Shown here: positions 19,784-29,178 of the stretch, piece by piece
Numbering within the stretch: position 1 is the stretch's first letter
How the letters are laid out: each line of letters opens with the position of its first letter
Origin: Ichthyophis bannanicus
Lineage: Eukaryota > Chordata > Amphibia > Gymnophiona > Ichthyophiidae
Direction of reading: 5' to 3'
Assembly: GCA_033557465.1 (NCBI GenBank)
Contig: CM066032.1
Coordinates: 56,394,955-56,458,954 of the forward strand
Length of the DNA: 64,000 bases
Notes under the pieces: model-generated
Told to the model about the DNA's origin: nothing
The model's database searches: none
What the model saw: the letters and a program-made list of their open reading frames with translations, nothing else
Program-made: the position numbers and the translations under genes

Positions 19784-20455
19784 ATAAGATATGCCATACT
19801 GGGTCAGACCAAGGTCCATCAAGCCCAGTATCCAACAGTGGCCAATCCAGGTCATACATACCTAGCAGTTTCCCCAAAAAACACAGGTTCCACAATGCTT
19901 GTATTGGGTCAAGCATTGATATCCTGGGTCTCTTTTTAATAATGGTTTATGGACCTTTCCTCCAGGAACTTGTCCAAACCTTTTTTAAACCCAGCTACAC
20001 TAACAGCCCTTACTACATCCTCCGGTAACAAATTCCAGAGTTTGATTACACGTTGAGTGAAAAAATATTTTTTCTTATTAGTCTTGAATAGTTTACTCTG
20101 TAGCTTCATTGCATGTCCCCTAGTCTTTCTATATTCTGATAATATAAACAATCGATCTGCGTTTACCCGTTCCACTCCGAACATTAATTTATAGACCTCT
20201 ATCATATCTCCCCTCAGCCGTCTCTTTTCGAAGTTAAAAAGCCCTAGCCTTTTTAACCTTTCTTCATAGGGGTATTCCTTCCATCCCCTTTACCATTTTG
20301 GTGGCTCTTCTCTGAACCTTTTCTAATAACGCTATATCCTTTTTAAGATACGGTGACCAGAATTGCACACAATATTCAAGGTGCAGTCGCACCATGGAAT
20401 GATAAAGAGGCATTATAATATCCTTTGTTTTATTTTCCATTCCTTTCTTTATCAG
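19784..20455 (-). mobile_element. CR1-A LINE, 5'-truncated
   Basis: The 3' tail ACATAAGAACATAAGATATG lies at 19785. The minus-strand frame 20205-19936 encodes the RT C-terminus ([36 protein letters not shown]). Sequence continues up to 20455 through the block reading CATTATAATATCCTTTG. It interrupts the L2-like LINE at its left edge; on the right I cannot identify what it landed in. Confidence 0.8.
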
Positions 20456-21215
20456 TTGATGGGAGACAGAGTTTTAGCAGGGCTCAAATTTATCAGGTAT
20501 GTCAAATTTCTCTTTTGTGAAGAACCCAAGAGCCTACTTCTGACAGGGGTCATCCGGGCCATCTGGACGTCCAAAAGAGTGGATGGGCCCAAATTGTACC
20601 CGATTCTGCAAAAGCGGGAGCGAGACATTCCTGTGCTGCACAATCAGGCACTTAGATGGCCTTGTGTGCCCCTGATTTCACTGCAGGAGATGTCGCCAGT
20701 CTGCATGACCAGCCCACCCTCTGCTCCTGCTGGTGTGCTGGCAGGGTTGGCCAGAGCCGGGCTCAAGCAGTGGGGGCTCACTTGCCACAGCTCCATCATC
20801 CTGGGTGGGCAGAAGGCCCTGATCGCAGGGGCGGCTGGCGCTTATTCCACCTCCAAGGTGGTATAAGCTGGGCATCCTGTGTGAGACCACTGGACATACA
20901 GGGACTGACCTGAATAGGCCCTGTACATCTGCTTCCCCTGCTTCACCACTTCCTGCATTTGATCCTCCTCCTTTCACCCCCATCCAGCACTCCCTGCACT
21001 AATCCTCAGCATATACGGGGAGGACAGGACTCAGAACTGAGTGCCAGGCCAAAACGGTGGTTGGATGTCCAACCAGGAAGCCCAACCCCACTATTCATGC
21101 CTCTGCTTCGGACCCCTAATGTCCTAAAAAATTATTTTGTGTCTTTTAACCATACAGCAGGCAAATGGGTGCACATTATATCACGATGATAAAGTTGGCC
21201 TTACTTTGGATTTTC
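20456..21215. other. No gene recognised
   Basis: Open frames of up to 167 codons occur on both strands but overlap one another and match nothing I know. GC content is higher than in the flanks, particularly at 20640-20880. It may be an unrecognised repeat. Confidence 0.4.
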
Positions 21216-21300
21216 TTTTCTCTTTTTTGGATTGTACACCGCCCTAATGTCACAAAGGGCGGTATATCAAGTGATAATAAACATAAACATAAAGATAAAC
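21216..21300 (+). mobile_element. LINE 3'-end fragment (L2-like)
   Basis: TTGTACACCGCCCTAATGTC and AGGGCGGTATATCAAGTGAT followed by (AAACAT/AAAGAT) tail repeats is the typical 3' end of an L2-like LINE on the plus strand. The tail abuts a CR1 endonuclease fragment. Confidence 0.6.
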
Positions 21301-22019
21301 ATAGATCAAATTGGTGGAGAGGTTGCACTCTATGTTAGAGAGAGCATTGAATCAGATAGGATTAAAATTTTGCAGGAAACAAAATACACTGTAGAATCTC
21401 TATGGATAGAAGTTCCATGTAAAAAGTGTAAGGTGAAGGCAATAGGGATATACTACTGATGGCCTCGCCAAAATGAACAGGTAGATGATGAAATGCTAAA
21501 AGAAATCAGGGAAGCTAACAAAAGTTATAACACAGTAATAATGGGTGATTTCAATTATCCCGGTTTTGACTGGGTCAATGTAACAGCAGGAGGACAAACA
21601 ATGGGATACTGTGATATCTTGGTACAAAGTATATCACAATGATAGAGTAGATCAAATTGGTAGAGGGGTTGCGCTCTATGTTAGAGAGGGCATTGAGTCA
21701 CAAAGGATTAAAGTTTTGCAGGAAACAAAATTCACTGAAGAATCTCTATGGATTGAAATTCCATGTAAAAAGGGGAAGGTGATGGCAGTGGAGGTGTACT
21801 AACGACTGCCTGGCCAGAATGAATAGATGGATGATGAAATACTCAAAGAAATCAGGGAAGCTAACAAAAATTACAAAACAGTAATAATAATGGGTGATTT
21901 CAATTACCCCAGTATCGACTGGGTCAATGTCACAGCAGGACATGCTAGCGAGAAAAAGTTTCTAGATGAACCAAATGACTGCTTCTTGGACCAGCTAGTT
22001 CATGAACCAACAAGAGGTG
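21301..22019 (+). pseudogene. CR1-A endonuclease, internally duplicated
   Basis: Two head-to-tail pieces encode the same endonuclease region. The first (21301-21596) reads EVALYVRESIESDRIKIL to the VIMGDFNYPGFDWVNVT stretch. The second (21597-22019) starts again with SWYKVYHNDRVDQIGRGVAL and reaches FLDQLVHEPTRGE. Stops occur near 21458 and 21801. Reading ends abruptly at the Penelope junction. Confidence 0.8.
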
Positions 22020-22020
22020 A

Positions 22021-22613
22021 AGGAGACGTTGGATGAACAGTTGAGTCTTTATTTGATAGGGACCCCAACGCGTTTCGGCAACGCCTTCCTCAGGGGGATT
22101 ACAACTTGAACAAACATTAAAACAAAATAAGACCAATTAAAAACAGATAAAAACAAATAAAAACAATAGGCATGATGTTAAATATATATGCAAAACTACA
22201 AAATTAATAACCACATAAAATGCTCTGTATAGTAAAACAGTTAAAATAACACAGACAAACGTAGGGCTGAAGAACACAACATAAATGAATAAAGATATAA
22301 ATGAGTTAAAATATACTAATCATCACTATATTTGAACAATTGTAGCTTAAAAACGGAAAAAACAAGTGAGAAACAAAGATAATTATATAAATATAATAGT
22401 AACAGATAAATAAATATATACTAACATGTCTAAAATATAGCAAATAACATAGAAATAATGCACCATATAAACTCATGACGGTTAAGGAGAATGATGTGTG
22501 ACAAATAGAGGAATATTATTGTATGAAGTGGATAGAACAAAATGGTATACTATTGTATAATTAAATACATTAAAATACCCACTGGTAGAATTAGATTTAT
22601 ATTGGGTCACATT
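22021..22613. repeat. Left arm of Penelope inverted repeat
   Basis: The arm is the reverse complement of 23563-24160, nearly identical over about 590 bp. It starts AGGAGACGTTGGATGAACAG, which pairs with CTGTTCATCCAACGTCTCCT at 24141-24160. The loop between arms (22614-23562) is the flank repeat. PLE copies are often preceded by an inverted 5' piece of a second copy, which explains this arrangement. Confidence 0.9.
22063..22097 (-). ncRNA. Hammerhead-ribozyme-like motif (minus strand, inverted arm)
   Basis: This is the inverted copy of the motif at 24084-24118, with the same 35 bases on the minus strand (CUGAGGA core, GGC/GCC stem II, GAAA, short ACGCGU stem III, CCCC/GGGG stem I). It is present because the whole arm is duplicated in reverse. 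Confidence 0.55.
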
Positions 22614-23570
22614 TACTTCTCCATGTGTTACACATGATGTAGTGCTATAAAGTATCTTAAAAGCACCTTTTAAGGTTGTAAATATAAATTTAATTATTTA
22701 ATATTTATTGAACTTTATAGTATGGTTCTATTTAATTTATTATTTTTACTCGGAATACACATTTAAAGATCGTTTAAGAATCGATCCACCGGTTGGAGCA
22801 AAGTTCTCTTCCTACAATTACATTTCGTTTCTGTCACTCTGTTTCCAAACTCAGGTGAACTTAATTTTGGCGCCAAAAGCAGCGTTCTTAAGTTAGCCCG
22901 GTTGAATGTTTTTCTTTCAATGCTTTGCGATCCGCATGAAGAGTTCCTGTGACTTGCACTTCACGTTACTTTGAGTGGCCGGTTTTGTGAGTGTACCATG
23001 AAGTTCTCTATTTATTTCACATAATCTTCCTTTCTCTAGCAATTATCCTTACACATGTGGTGTCTTCATAATATAGTTGTAGAACATACGCGATTGTTTC
23101 TACCGACTCGCACAACAAGAACGAGAGATAGACATCTACAATACACATTCCCGTGGTTGAGCATTTGAACGGTATTTCAAATTAAACATATTCATTCATT
23201 TGCTTATGTACAATCATGAAGTTTTCACATAAAAGGGGAGGTAATACTTATGGACCGTTTATAATTAGTAGCTCCTTATAATTTTAAAACATGATGGGTT
23301 CGTTGTTAATTCGCCGGTCTCATTCAATAGATGCACATGATGAACGCTGCTAAAGTCCAGTGCTCATGCTTTTGTTTATTTTCATAAAGTCTGGTCTTTA
23401 GCACAATTTTCTATCTTTCTCCCTTCCCCCTTCCTTTCTCCCCTCCCCCCTCCCCCCCCCCCTTCTCCCTCTTCCCCCCCCCTCCCCCCTCCCTCTCCCC
23501 CTCCCCCCTTCCCCCCCCCCCACCCCTCCCTTCCCCCTTCTTCTTCCTCTCCCACCCTATTTATTTATAT
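22606..23570 (+). repeat. Upstream Penelope flank repeat (pLTR-like)
   Basis: 22606-23150 is nearly identical to 28358-28893 (for example CATTTACTTCTCCATGTGTT and GATCGTTTAAGAATCGATCC). 23180-23570 corresponds to 27850-28262, including AACATGATGG/AACATGATTG and GCCGGTCTCATTCAATAGAT, then a long pyrimidine tract. PLEs carry such pseudo-LTRs as a result of tandem copies. Confidence 0.85.
23400..23570 (+). repeat. Polypyrimidine tract in Penelope flank
   Basis: Almost pure C/T on the plus strand for about 140 bp (runs of 8-12 C separated by T or TT). A comparable tract lies in the downstream flank at 28076-28262, so it is an element component. Frames across it only encode Pro/Ser/Leu repeats and are not genes. 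Confidence 0.9.
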
Positions 23571-24160
23571 GTGACCCAATATAAATCTAATTCTACCAGT
23601 GGGTATTTTAATGTATTTAATTATACAATAGTATACCATTTTGTTCTATCCACTTCATACAATAATATTCCTCTATTTGTCACACATCATTCTCCTTAAC
23701 CGTCATGAGTTTATATGGTGCATTATTTCTATGTTATTTGCTATGTTTTAGACATGTTAGTATATATTTATTTATCTGTTACTATTATATTTATATAATT
23801 ATCTTTGTTTCTCACTTGTTTTTTCCGTTTTTAAGCTACAATTGTTCAAATATAGTGATGATTAGTATATTTTAACTCATTTACATCTTTATTCATTTAT
23901 GTTGTGTTCTTCAGCCCTACGTTTGTCTGTGTTATTTTAACTGTTTTACTATACAGAGCATTTTATGTGGTTATTAATTTTGTAGTTTTGCATATATATT
24001 TAACATCATGCCTATTGTTTTTATTTGTTTTTATCTGTTTTTAATTGGTCTTATTTTGTTTTAATGTTTGTTCAAGTTGTAATCCCCCTGAGGAAGGCGT
24101 TGCCGAAACGCGTTGGGGTCCCTATCAAATAAAGACTCAACTGTTCATCCAACGTCTCCT
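23563..24160. repeat. Right arm of Penelope inverted repeat
   Basis: Reverse complement of 22021-22613. It carries the ribozyme-like motif and the leader region immediately before ORF1, so this arm is the functional 5' region of the coding copy. Confidence 0.9.
24084..24118 (+). ncRNA. Hammerhead-ribozyme-like motif upstream of Penelope ORF1
   Basis: Read as RNA the core is CCCC-CUGAGGA-A-GGC-GUU-GCC-GAAA-CGCGU-U-GGGG. It has the invariant CUGANGA and GAAA boxes. Stem I is formed by CCCC (24084-24087) with GGGG (24115-24118), and stem II by GGC/GCC. A minimal 2-bp stem III (AC/GU around GC) would place cleavage after U24114. PLEs are known to carry such hammerheads with very short stem III that act as dimers. 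An unpaired A at position 24095 is atypical, so activity is uncertain. Confidence 0.6.
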
Positions 24161-24229
24161 GCTCCTTGTGTCGTCTTATATTGCTCGCAGGAGGCCTGCT
24201 CCTCCTTGTGTTTCCGGTATTTCGGAGCT

Positions 24230-25183
24230 ATGTTCTCTCCATGGACTGAGGTCCTCAGCTATAAGGAAGATGATTTACGTGCCTTAATCCCTGAGGCCCC
24301 TTTTTATACGGAAGAGGAGGGCCTCCCTAATTTAGAAGAAGAATGGAGAGACTGTGTCTGGATGACACAACGTTTAATCAGAGAAGATTTACACGCAGCT
24401 TCTTTATTGGAGTATTGTAAGAAGAAAATTATTCCAAGAGGACTACGTGTCCAAAAAAAACCTGGCATGTTTAAGGACGATGTTACATTTATGTCTAACT
24501 GGATAAAAATTTTAAATAAATGCTCATTAGATTTAATGATTTTGTTAATTAACACATCTAAACGTAGGGCTGATATTTTAAAACCACAGGTTGAACAAAA
24601 GATTGACATTTTGAAAAAGAAAGATGTACAATTCGATATAGAGAAGAGGAAGTTTGATCAAAACACAGCAGAATATAAAAAAGGTGTTAAAGATAAGAAG
24701 ATCAAAAAACTAAAGAGAGATGAAGAGGATTATAAAACAAATATGGTATATTATTGGACTTATAATAATTCTGACTCTAAATCAAGAAAACGTAGTATTT
24801 CCTTTAGAAGGAATGATTCACCTAAACAAATACGGAAAAATACCCATAGAGATAAGGTAAGAAATAGATCTAGGTCTCCATCCATGACTCCTGAAATTGA
24901 GAGACACATTAAAAGGACCAGACATCACTCACAAGATCAAATTAATCCATCTGCTCCTCTATTTTCTACTGAACCTGGCCAAGCTAAGGACAACACTCAC
25001 GCAAAAAGACGGGATTTTCAAATGGACAAATTATGGGAAAAAGGCAAAAGAGATCTTTCCCCAAGGTCCCCACAACGTCGTCCGTACAGACCCAGAGAGT
25101 CACCGAACAAACAGTACCCACAACGAATGAGGACACACAGCCAGAGCCTAATGGCAAAAAGACATCTCGATTGGGATCTTTAG
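24230..25183 (+). CDS. Penelope ORF1, basic protein of unknown function
   Basis: The frame is open from 24113, but that first ATG lies inside the ribozyme-like segment. I prefer the ATG at 24230 (MFSPWTEVLSYKEDDLRALI), giving about 317 codons. The middle (residues 90-170) is Lys/Glu-rich and helical, suggesting a coiled coil (QVEQKIDILKKKDVQFDIEK). The C-terminal third is strongly basic with RS/SR dipeptides (RNRSRSPSMTPEIERHIKRT), as in RNA-binding tails. No zinc finger or enzymatic motif is seen. It overlaps the start of ORF2 by 151 nt in another frame, so ORF2 would need a -1 shift, reinitiation or its own start. A nucleic-acid-binding, gag-like role is inference. Confidence 0.65.
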   Translation: MFSPWTEVLSYKEDDLRALIPEAPFYTEEEGLPNLEEEWRDCVWMTQRLIREDLHAASLLEYCKKKIIPRGLRVQKKPGMFKDDVTFMSNWIKILNKCSLDLMILLINTSKRRADILKPQVEQKIDILKKKDVQFDIEKRKFDQNTAEYKKGVKDKKIKKLKRDEEDYKTNMVYYWTYNNSDSKSRKRSISFRRNDSPKQIRKNTHRDKVRNRSRSPSMTPEIERHIKRTRHHSQDQINPSAPLFSTEPGQAKDNTHAKRRDFQMDKLWEKGKRDLSPRSPQRRPYRPRESPNKQYPQRMRTHSQSLMAKRHLDWDL

Positions 25184-27396
25184 ATGTGGTAATTAATCTT
25201 TCAAAACATCCTTTATCAGAAATGGAGTTGGAGGTTCTCAACAAAGGCCTCTCCTTTGTCCCGACTAAAACACATGATAGGTTTGCCGCACATGTAGAGT
25301 TGTACAAATTCTTTCGTAAGTTAAAAATTATAGACTACTTTGATCAACATCATACTGATACTGTTGATTCATCTATAGTTAAAAGACCGTCTACATGGAT
25401 TCCACCTTCAAAACCTAACGTTATGATCTCTGCATATGAGAATGTGGTTCTTCAAAAAATAGATAGTTTATATAAAACTAATAAGACAAACACTTTTTAC
25501 AACTTTACTGCCCCTCAAAAATTGGCCCTTCGTGGTCTATTGTCCAATTCAAACATTATAATTAAGCCAGCTGATAAAGGTGGTTCTATAGTTGTGCAAG
25601 ATAAGGATGCCTATGTGACAGAGGTCCTTAGACAATTAAATGACGTAGAATACTATCAAAAGATTTTTGATGATCCAACAGAGAATTTACGGAAGAAAGT
25701 TGACACTCTGCTTTTTATTGGCAAAGAAGCGGGTTACCTTACTCCCAAAGAGATTCAGTTCCTCACGGTTCCATTCCCTATTTTGCCCACTATATATATG
25801 CTCCCAAAAGTTCACAAATCTTTACTCAATCCGCCTGGTCGACCTATCGTGTCTGCGATTGGATCTTTATTTGAACCGTTGTCAAAATTTTTGGATATTT
25901 ATTTAAGGCCCTTCGTCACCCAAGCACCCTCATATGTTAGAGATTCCACTCATATAATACAAATGTTACGTGATTTTCAGGGTCCTTATGATCAAGTTAT
26001 CTTAGCTACTTTTGACATCAGGTCATTATATACTAATATTCCTCAATCTGCTGCATTAGATATAATAGCAGACACTCTTATACAAAGGCCTAGACCTACT
26101 AGGACCCCAACCTTTTTTCTTACTCAGCTAGCATCTTTGGCCATGACCGAAAATTATTTTTGCTTTAGAGGTATTTTCTACAAGCAGGTAAAAGGCGTCG
26201 CAATGGGGTCCCCCATGGCCCCAGATGTGGCGAATCTATACGTCACTAATTTCGAGACTAAGTTCTTAACCTTTCATCCATATAAATCTAATATCCTCCT
26301 TTGGAAACGTTATATAGATGACGTTCTTGTACTTTGGAATGGAACATTACCACTATTACAATCTTTCCACACATGGCTGAACACACTTGACACACACTTG
26401 CAGTTTGAAGGAAATTATAGTTTGGATGAGATTTCTTATTTAGATATTTTAATCAAGAAATCAGCTACAGGTTTTTCTACTACGTTGTACCGCAAACCCA
26501 CGGACCGCAATACGCTTCTTAAATATGATAGTTTCCATAACCCATCTCTAAAAAAGAATCTCCCTATCAGTCAGTTCCTAAGGATCAAAAGGTTATGTAC
26601 AGATGACGCTGATTTTGAAACACAAGCTGAAGATATGAAGAATAGATTCTTGCAACGAGGGTATCCCTCATCATGTATAAGAAAGGCTTATTATAGGGCA
26701 CGTAACACCGATCGCGTTACCCTTTTAAGTACAAAGACACGCGATCCTATGGATAAAATTGTTTGCGCCTTAACTTTTTCTTCACATTCTAAAGCCATTG
26801 TTAACATTCTTAAACAAGAATGGCATCTCCTCACTACTATTCCATCTTTCGCTACTAAGCGCTTGATGATAGCGTATAAACGGAGTTCTAATCTGAAGAA
26901 TTCACTCGTTCCTTCTGCACTATCCATAGTGAAACCTCCCCTCACAGTTAAGGGCCACTATAGCTGTGGCAATTGTTCAGTGTGCACACATGTCATCACA
27001 GTCAAAAAAGATTTCATTCATGTTCCCTCAGGTATCAGACACTTTCTTAATCATTTTTCAAATTGTAAGACCACTCATGTTATCTATTTAATTCAGTGTC
27101 CCTGTAATAAACTATACATTGGTAAAACTTTAAGACAAATTCGCACCCGTATAATTGAACACCGGAGTAATATACAAAGAAAGCAGTCAGATAAACCCCT
27201 AGTGGCTCACTGGTTAGATAATAACCATAGCATCAGTGACATCAAATTTGTAGTTCTAAAAACAGTAGTTCCCCATTGGAGAGGTGGCAATATAGACAAT
27301 ACTCTCCTGAAGTTTGAACAACGTTTTATCTATGAGTTTAAGTCCTTAGAACCATATGGTTTGAATCAAGAAACTGATCTTACAGTTTTTTTATAA
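25033..27396 (+). CDS. Penelope ORF2: reverse transcriptase plus GIY-YIG endonuclease
   Basis: The 787-codon frame is intact. After an N-terminal tail comes ELEVLNKGLSFVPT, a block typical of PLE proteins. RT blocks follow: KPADKGGSIVVQ (about residue 178), YMLPKVHKSLLNPPGRPIVS (about 255), TFDIRSLYTNIP (about 326, first Asp), GVAMGSPMAPDVANLY (about 388) and YIDDVLVLW (about 427, catalytic Asp pair). Near residue 641 a Cys-rich CGNCSVC plus His/Cys forms the usual linker zinc finger. The GIY-YIG domain has HVIYLIQCPCNKLYIGKT (about 680-697), then the Arg and EHRSN block. Its function is target nicking and copying of element RNA in the nucleus. All key residues are present. The true start could be later than 25033. 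Confidence 0.9.
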   Translation: MGKRQKRSFPKVPTTSSVQTQRVTEQTVPTTNEDTQPEPNGKKTSRLGSLDVVINLSKHPLSEMELEVLNKGLSFVPTKTHDRFAAHVELYKFFRKLKIIDYFDQHHTDTVDSSIVKRPSTWIPPSKPNVMISAYENVVLQKIDSLYKTNKTNTFYNFTAPQKLALRGLLSNSNIIIKPADKGGSIVVQDKDAYVTEVLRQLNDVEYYQKIFDDPTENLRKKVDTLLFIGKEAGYLTPKEIQFLTVPFPILPTIYMLPKVHKSLLNPPGRPIVSAIGSLFEPLSKFLDIYLRPFVTQAPSYVRDSTHIIQMLRDFQGPYDQVILATFDIRSLYTNIPQSAALDIIADTLIQRPRPTRTPTFFLTQLASLAMTENYFCFRGIFYKQVKGVAMGSPMAPDVANLYVTNFETKFLTFHPYKSNILLWKRYIDDVLVLWNGTLPLLQSFHTWLNTLDTHLQFEGNYSLDEISYLDILIKKSATGFSTTLYRKPTDRNTLLKYDSFHNPSLKKNLPISQFLRIKRLCTDDADFETQAEDMKNRFLQRGYPSSCIRKAYYRARNTDRVTLLSTKTRDPMDKIVCALTFSSHSKAIVNILKQEWHLLTTIPSFATKRLMIAYKRSSNLKNSLVPSALSIVKPPLTVKGHYSCGNCSVCTHVITVKKDFIHVPSGIRHFLNHFSNCKTTHVIYLIQCPCNKLYIGKTLRQIRTRIIEHRSNIQRKQSDKPLVAHWLDNNHSISDIKFVVLKTVVPHWRGGNIDNTLLKFEQRFIYEFKSLEPYGLNQETDLTVFL

Positions 27397-27479
27397 TTAT
27401 TATTTTTCATAATTGTTTATTATCCATTATTTATCTAATTTATTGTTTAATTTTATTACTACGTTGTCAGCATTACTAA

Positions 27480-28893
27480 TTAATAATGTTGAGATTAGAT
27501 CGAATTCCCATCTTAACATTTTATTTCATTTTATATTTCATGTGTAAGATACTTTGCCTAGGTTTTAATTAATTAATGTTTATTTATTAATAATGTTTTA
27601 CATTTACTGTTCCATATGTTACACATGTTGTAGTGCTATGGAATAAGTCCTAGTAAGGTATCTTTAAGGCACCTTTTAAGGTTGTAAATATAAATTTAAT
27701 TACTTAATATTCATGTAACTTTATAATATGGTTCTATTTAATTTTTTACTCTTACTCGGGATATACAGTTAAAGATCGTTCAAGAATTGATCCACTGTTT
27801 GGAGCAAAGTTCTCTTCCACAATTACATTTAAACCCCCCTTTTTATTTCATTCAAAATTAAATGTATTTATTTAATTGTTCATGTATAATCATGAAGTTC
27901 TCATATAAAAGGGAGGTAACACTTATTATAATTAGTATCTTCTTATTCTCATAATTTTAAAACATGATTGCTTCGGTGTCAATCTGCCGGTCTCATTCAA
28001 TAGATGAATATGACGAACGGTGCTAGAGTCTAGTGCTCATGCTTCTGTATGCTCTATATTATTTTCAAAAAGTCATTTCTTTCCCCCTCCCTCCCTTCCT
28101 TTCCCCCCTCCCCTTCCTTCTCCCCTCCCCCTCCTCCTCCCTCTTTTCCCCCCCCCCTCCCCCCTTTCCCCCCCCCTCCTTCTCCTCCCCCCTCCCCCTC
28201 CCCTTTTCCTTTCCCTCTCTTCCCTTCCCCCCCCCTTCCCCCCTCCCCCCCCCCCTCCTTTAACCTTATTAATATGCGGCTAAATTTCCATTGTAACATT
28301 TTATTTTTCATGTGTAAGATATTTTGCTAAAGTTTTAATTATTTAATGTTTATTAATTTTTTACATTTACTTCTCCATGTGTTACACATGATGTAGTGCT
28401 ATAAAGTATCTTAAAAGCACCTTTTAAGGTTGTAAATATAAATTTAATTATTTAATATTTATTGAACTTTATAGTATGGTTCTATTTAATTTAGTATTTT
28501 ACTCGGAATACACATTTAAAGATCGTTTAAGAATCGATCCACCGGTTGGAGCAAAGTTCTCTTCCTACAATTACATTTCGTTTCTGTCACTCTGTTTCCA
28601 AACTCAGGTGAACTTAATTTTGGCGCCAAAAGCAGCGTTCTTAAGTTAGCCCGGTTGAATGTTTTTCTTTCAATGCTTTGCGATCCGCATGAAGAGTTCC
28701 TGTGACTTGCACTTCACGTTACTTTGAGTGGCCGGTTTTGTGAGTGTACCATGAAGTTCTCTATTTATTTCACATAATCTTCCTTTCTCTAGCAATTATC
28801 CTTACACATGTGTTGTGTCTTCATAATATAGTTGTAGAACAAACGCGATTGTTTCTACCGACTCGCACAACAAGAACGAGAGATAGACATCTA
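27480..28893 (+). repeat. Downstream Penelope flank repeats, two tandem units
   Basis: Unit one (27480-28265) and unit two (28266-28893, truncated) share CATGTGTAAGATA, TTTTAAGGTTGTAAATATAA and the GATCGTT-AAGAAT-GATCC block. Unit two is nearly identical to the upstream flank at 22606-23150, while unit one is more diverged. So the element is bounded by repeats of two ages. Unit one contains a second polypyrimidine tract (28076-28262). Confidence 0.8.
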
Positions 28894-29177
28894 AATCCCA
28901 TCAGCCCCTGCGGGCTTAACACAGACACGAGGAGACGCTCTATCTTCACGTCTCTCGCAGCCTGCAGTGAGGGAGGGAGGGAGAGAGACCCAACCCGACG
29001 GCTTCAGCTTGTAGACGGGGCCCCCGCGGCAGCAGAGGGGGCCCCGCGGCGGCAGCCACCAGGTTTTTTTTTTTTAATTGTGTTTAAAAAAAATTACCTG
29101 GTTCTTTTTTTGTGGGCCCCTGCCGGCTGTGGGCCCTACGCCATGGCGTACATGGCGTATAGGTAAATCCGGCCCTG
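28894..29177. mobile_element. hAT-like non-autonomous element, right half
   Basis: The GC-rich segment ends GTAAATCCGGCCCTG, an inverted hAT terminus of the CAGGGCCGGATTTAC type. A similar left end (CAGGCTGGATTTAG) occurs at about 14607. The left half is missing, cut at the Penelope junction at 28893. It has an oligo-T/oligo-A pair near 29065-29090 that could form a stem. It encodes no transposase. Confidence 0.5.
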
Positions 29178-29178
29178 G

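Larger units (their letters stand above)
22021..28893 (+). mobile_element. Penelope-like retroelement with two ORFs and repeated flanks
   Basis: Penelope-like elements (PLEs) encode an RT related to telomerase joined to a GIY-YIG endonuclease. Here the order is: inverted arm (22021-22613), flank repeat (22606-23570), opposite arm with ribozyme-like motif (23563-24160), ORF1 (24230-25183), ORF2 with RT and GIY-YIG (25033-27396), and two tandem downstream copies of the flank repeat (27480-28265, 28266-28893). ORF2 has no internal stop, so the copy is young or recently active. It lies within CR1 copy 4. Direct and inverted flank repeats are usual for PLEs. Confidence 0.85.

Noticed and set aside
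20363..20866. 167-codon plus-strand open frame
   Set aside because: Its first third is antisense CR1 sequence and the rest matches nothing I know, with equal-sized frames on the other strand.
28020..28330. Several overlapping Pro/Ser/Leu- or Gly/Lys-rich open frames
   Set aside because: They are by-products of a polypyrimidine tract in the Penelope flank and are open in all frames for compositional reasons.
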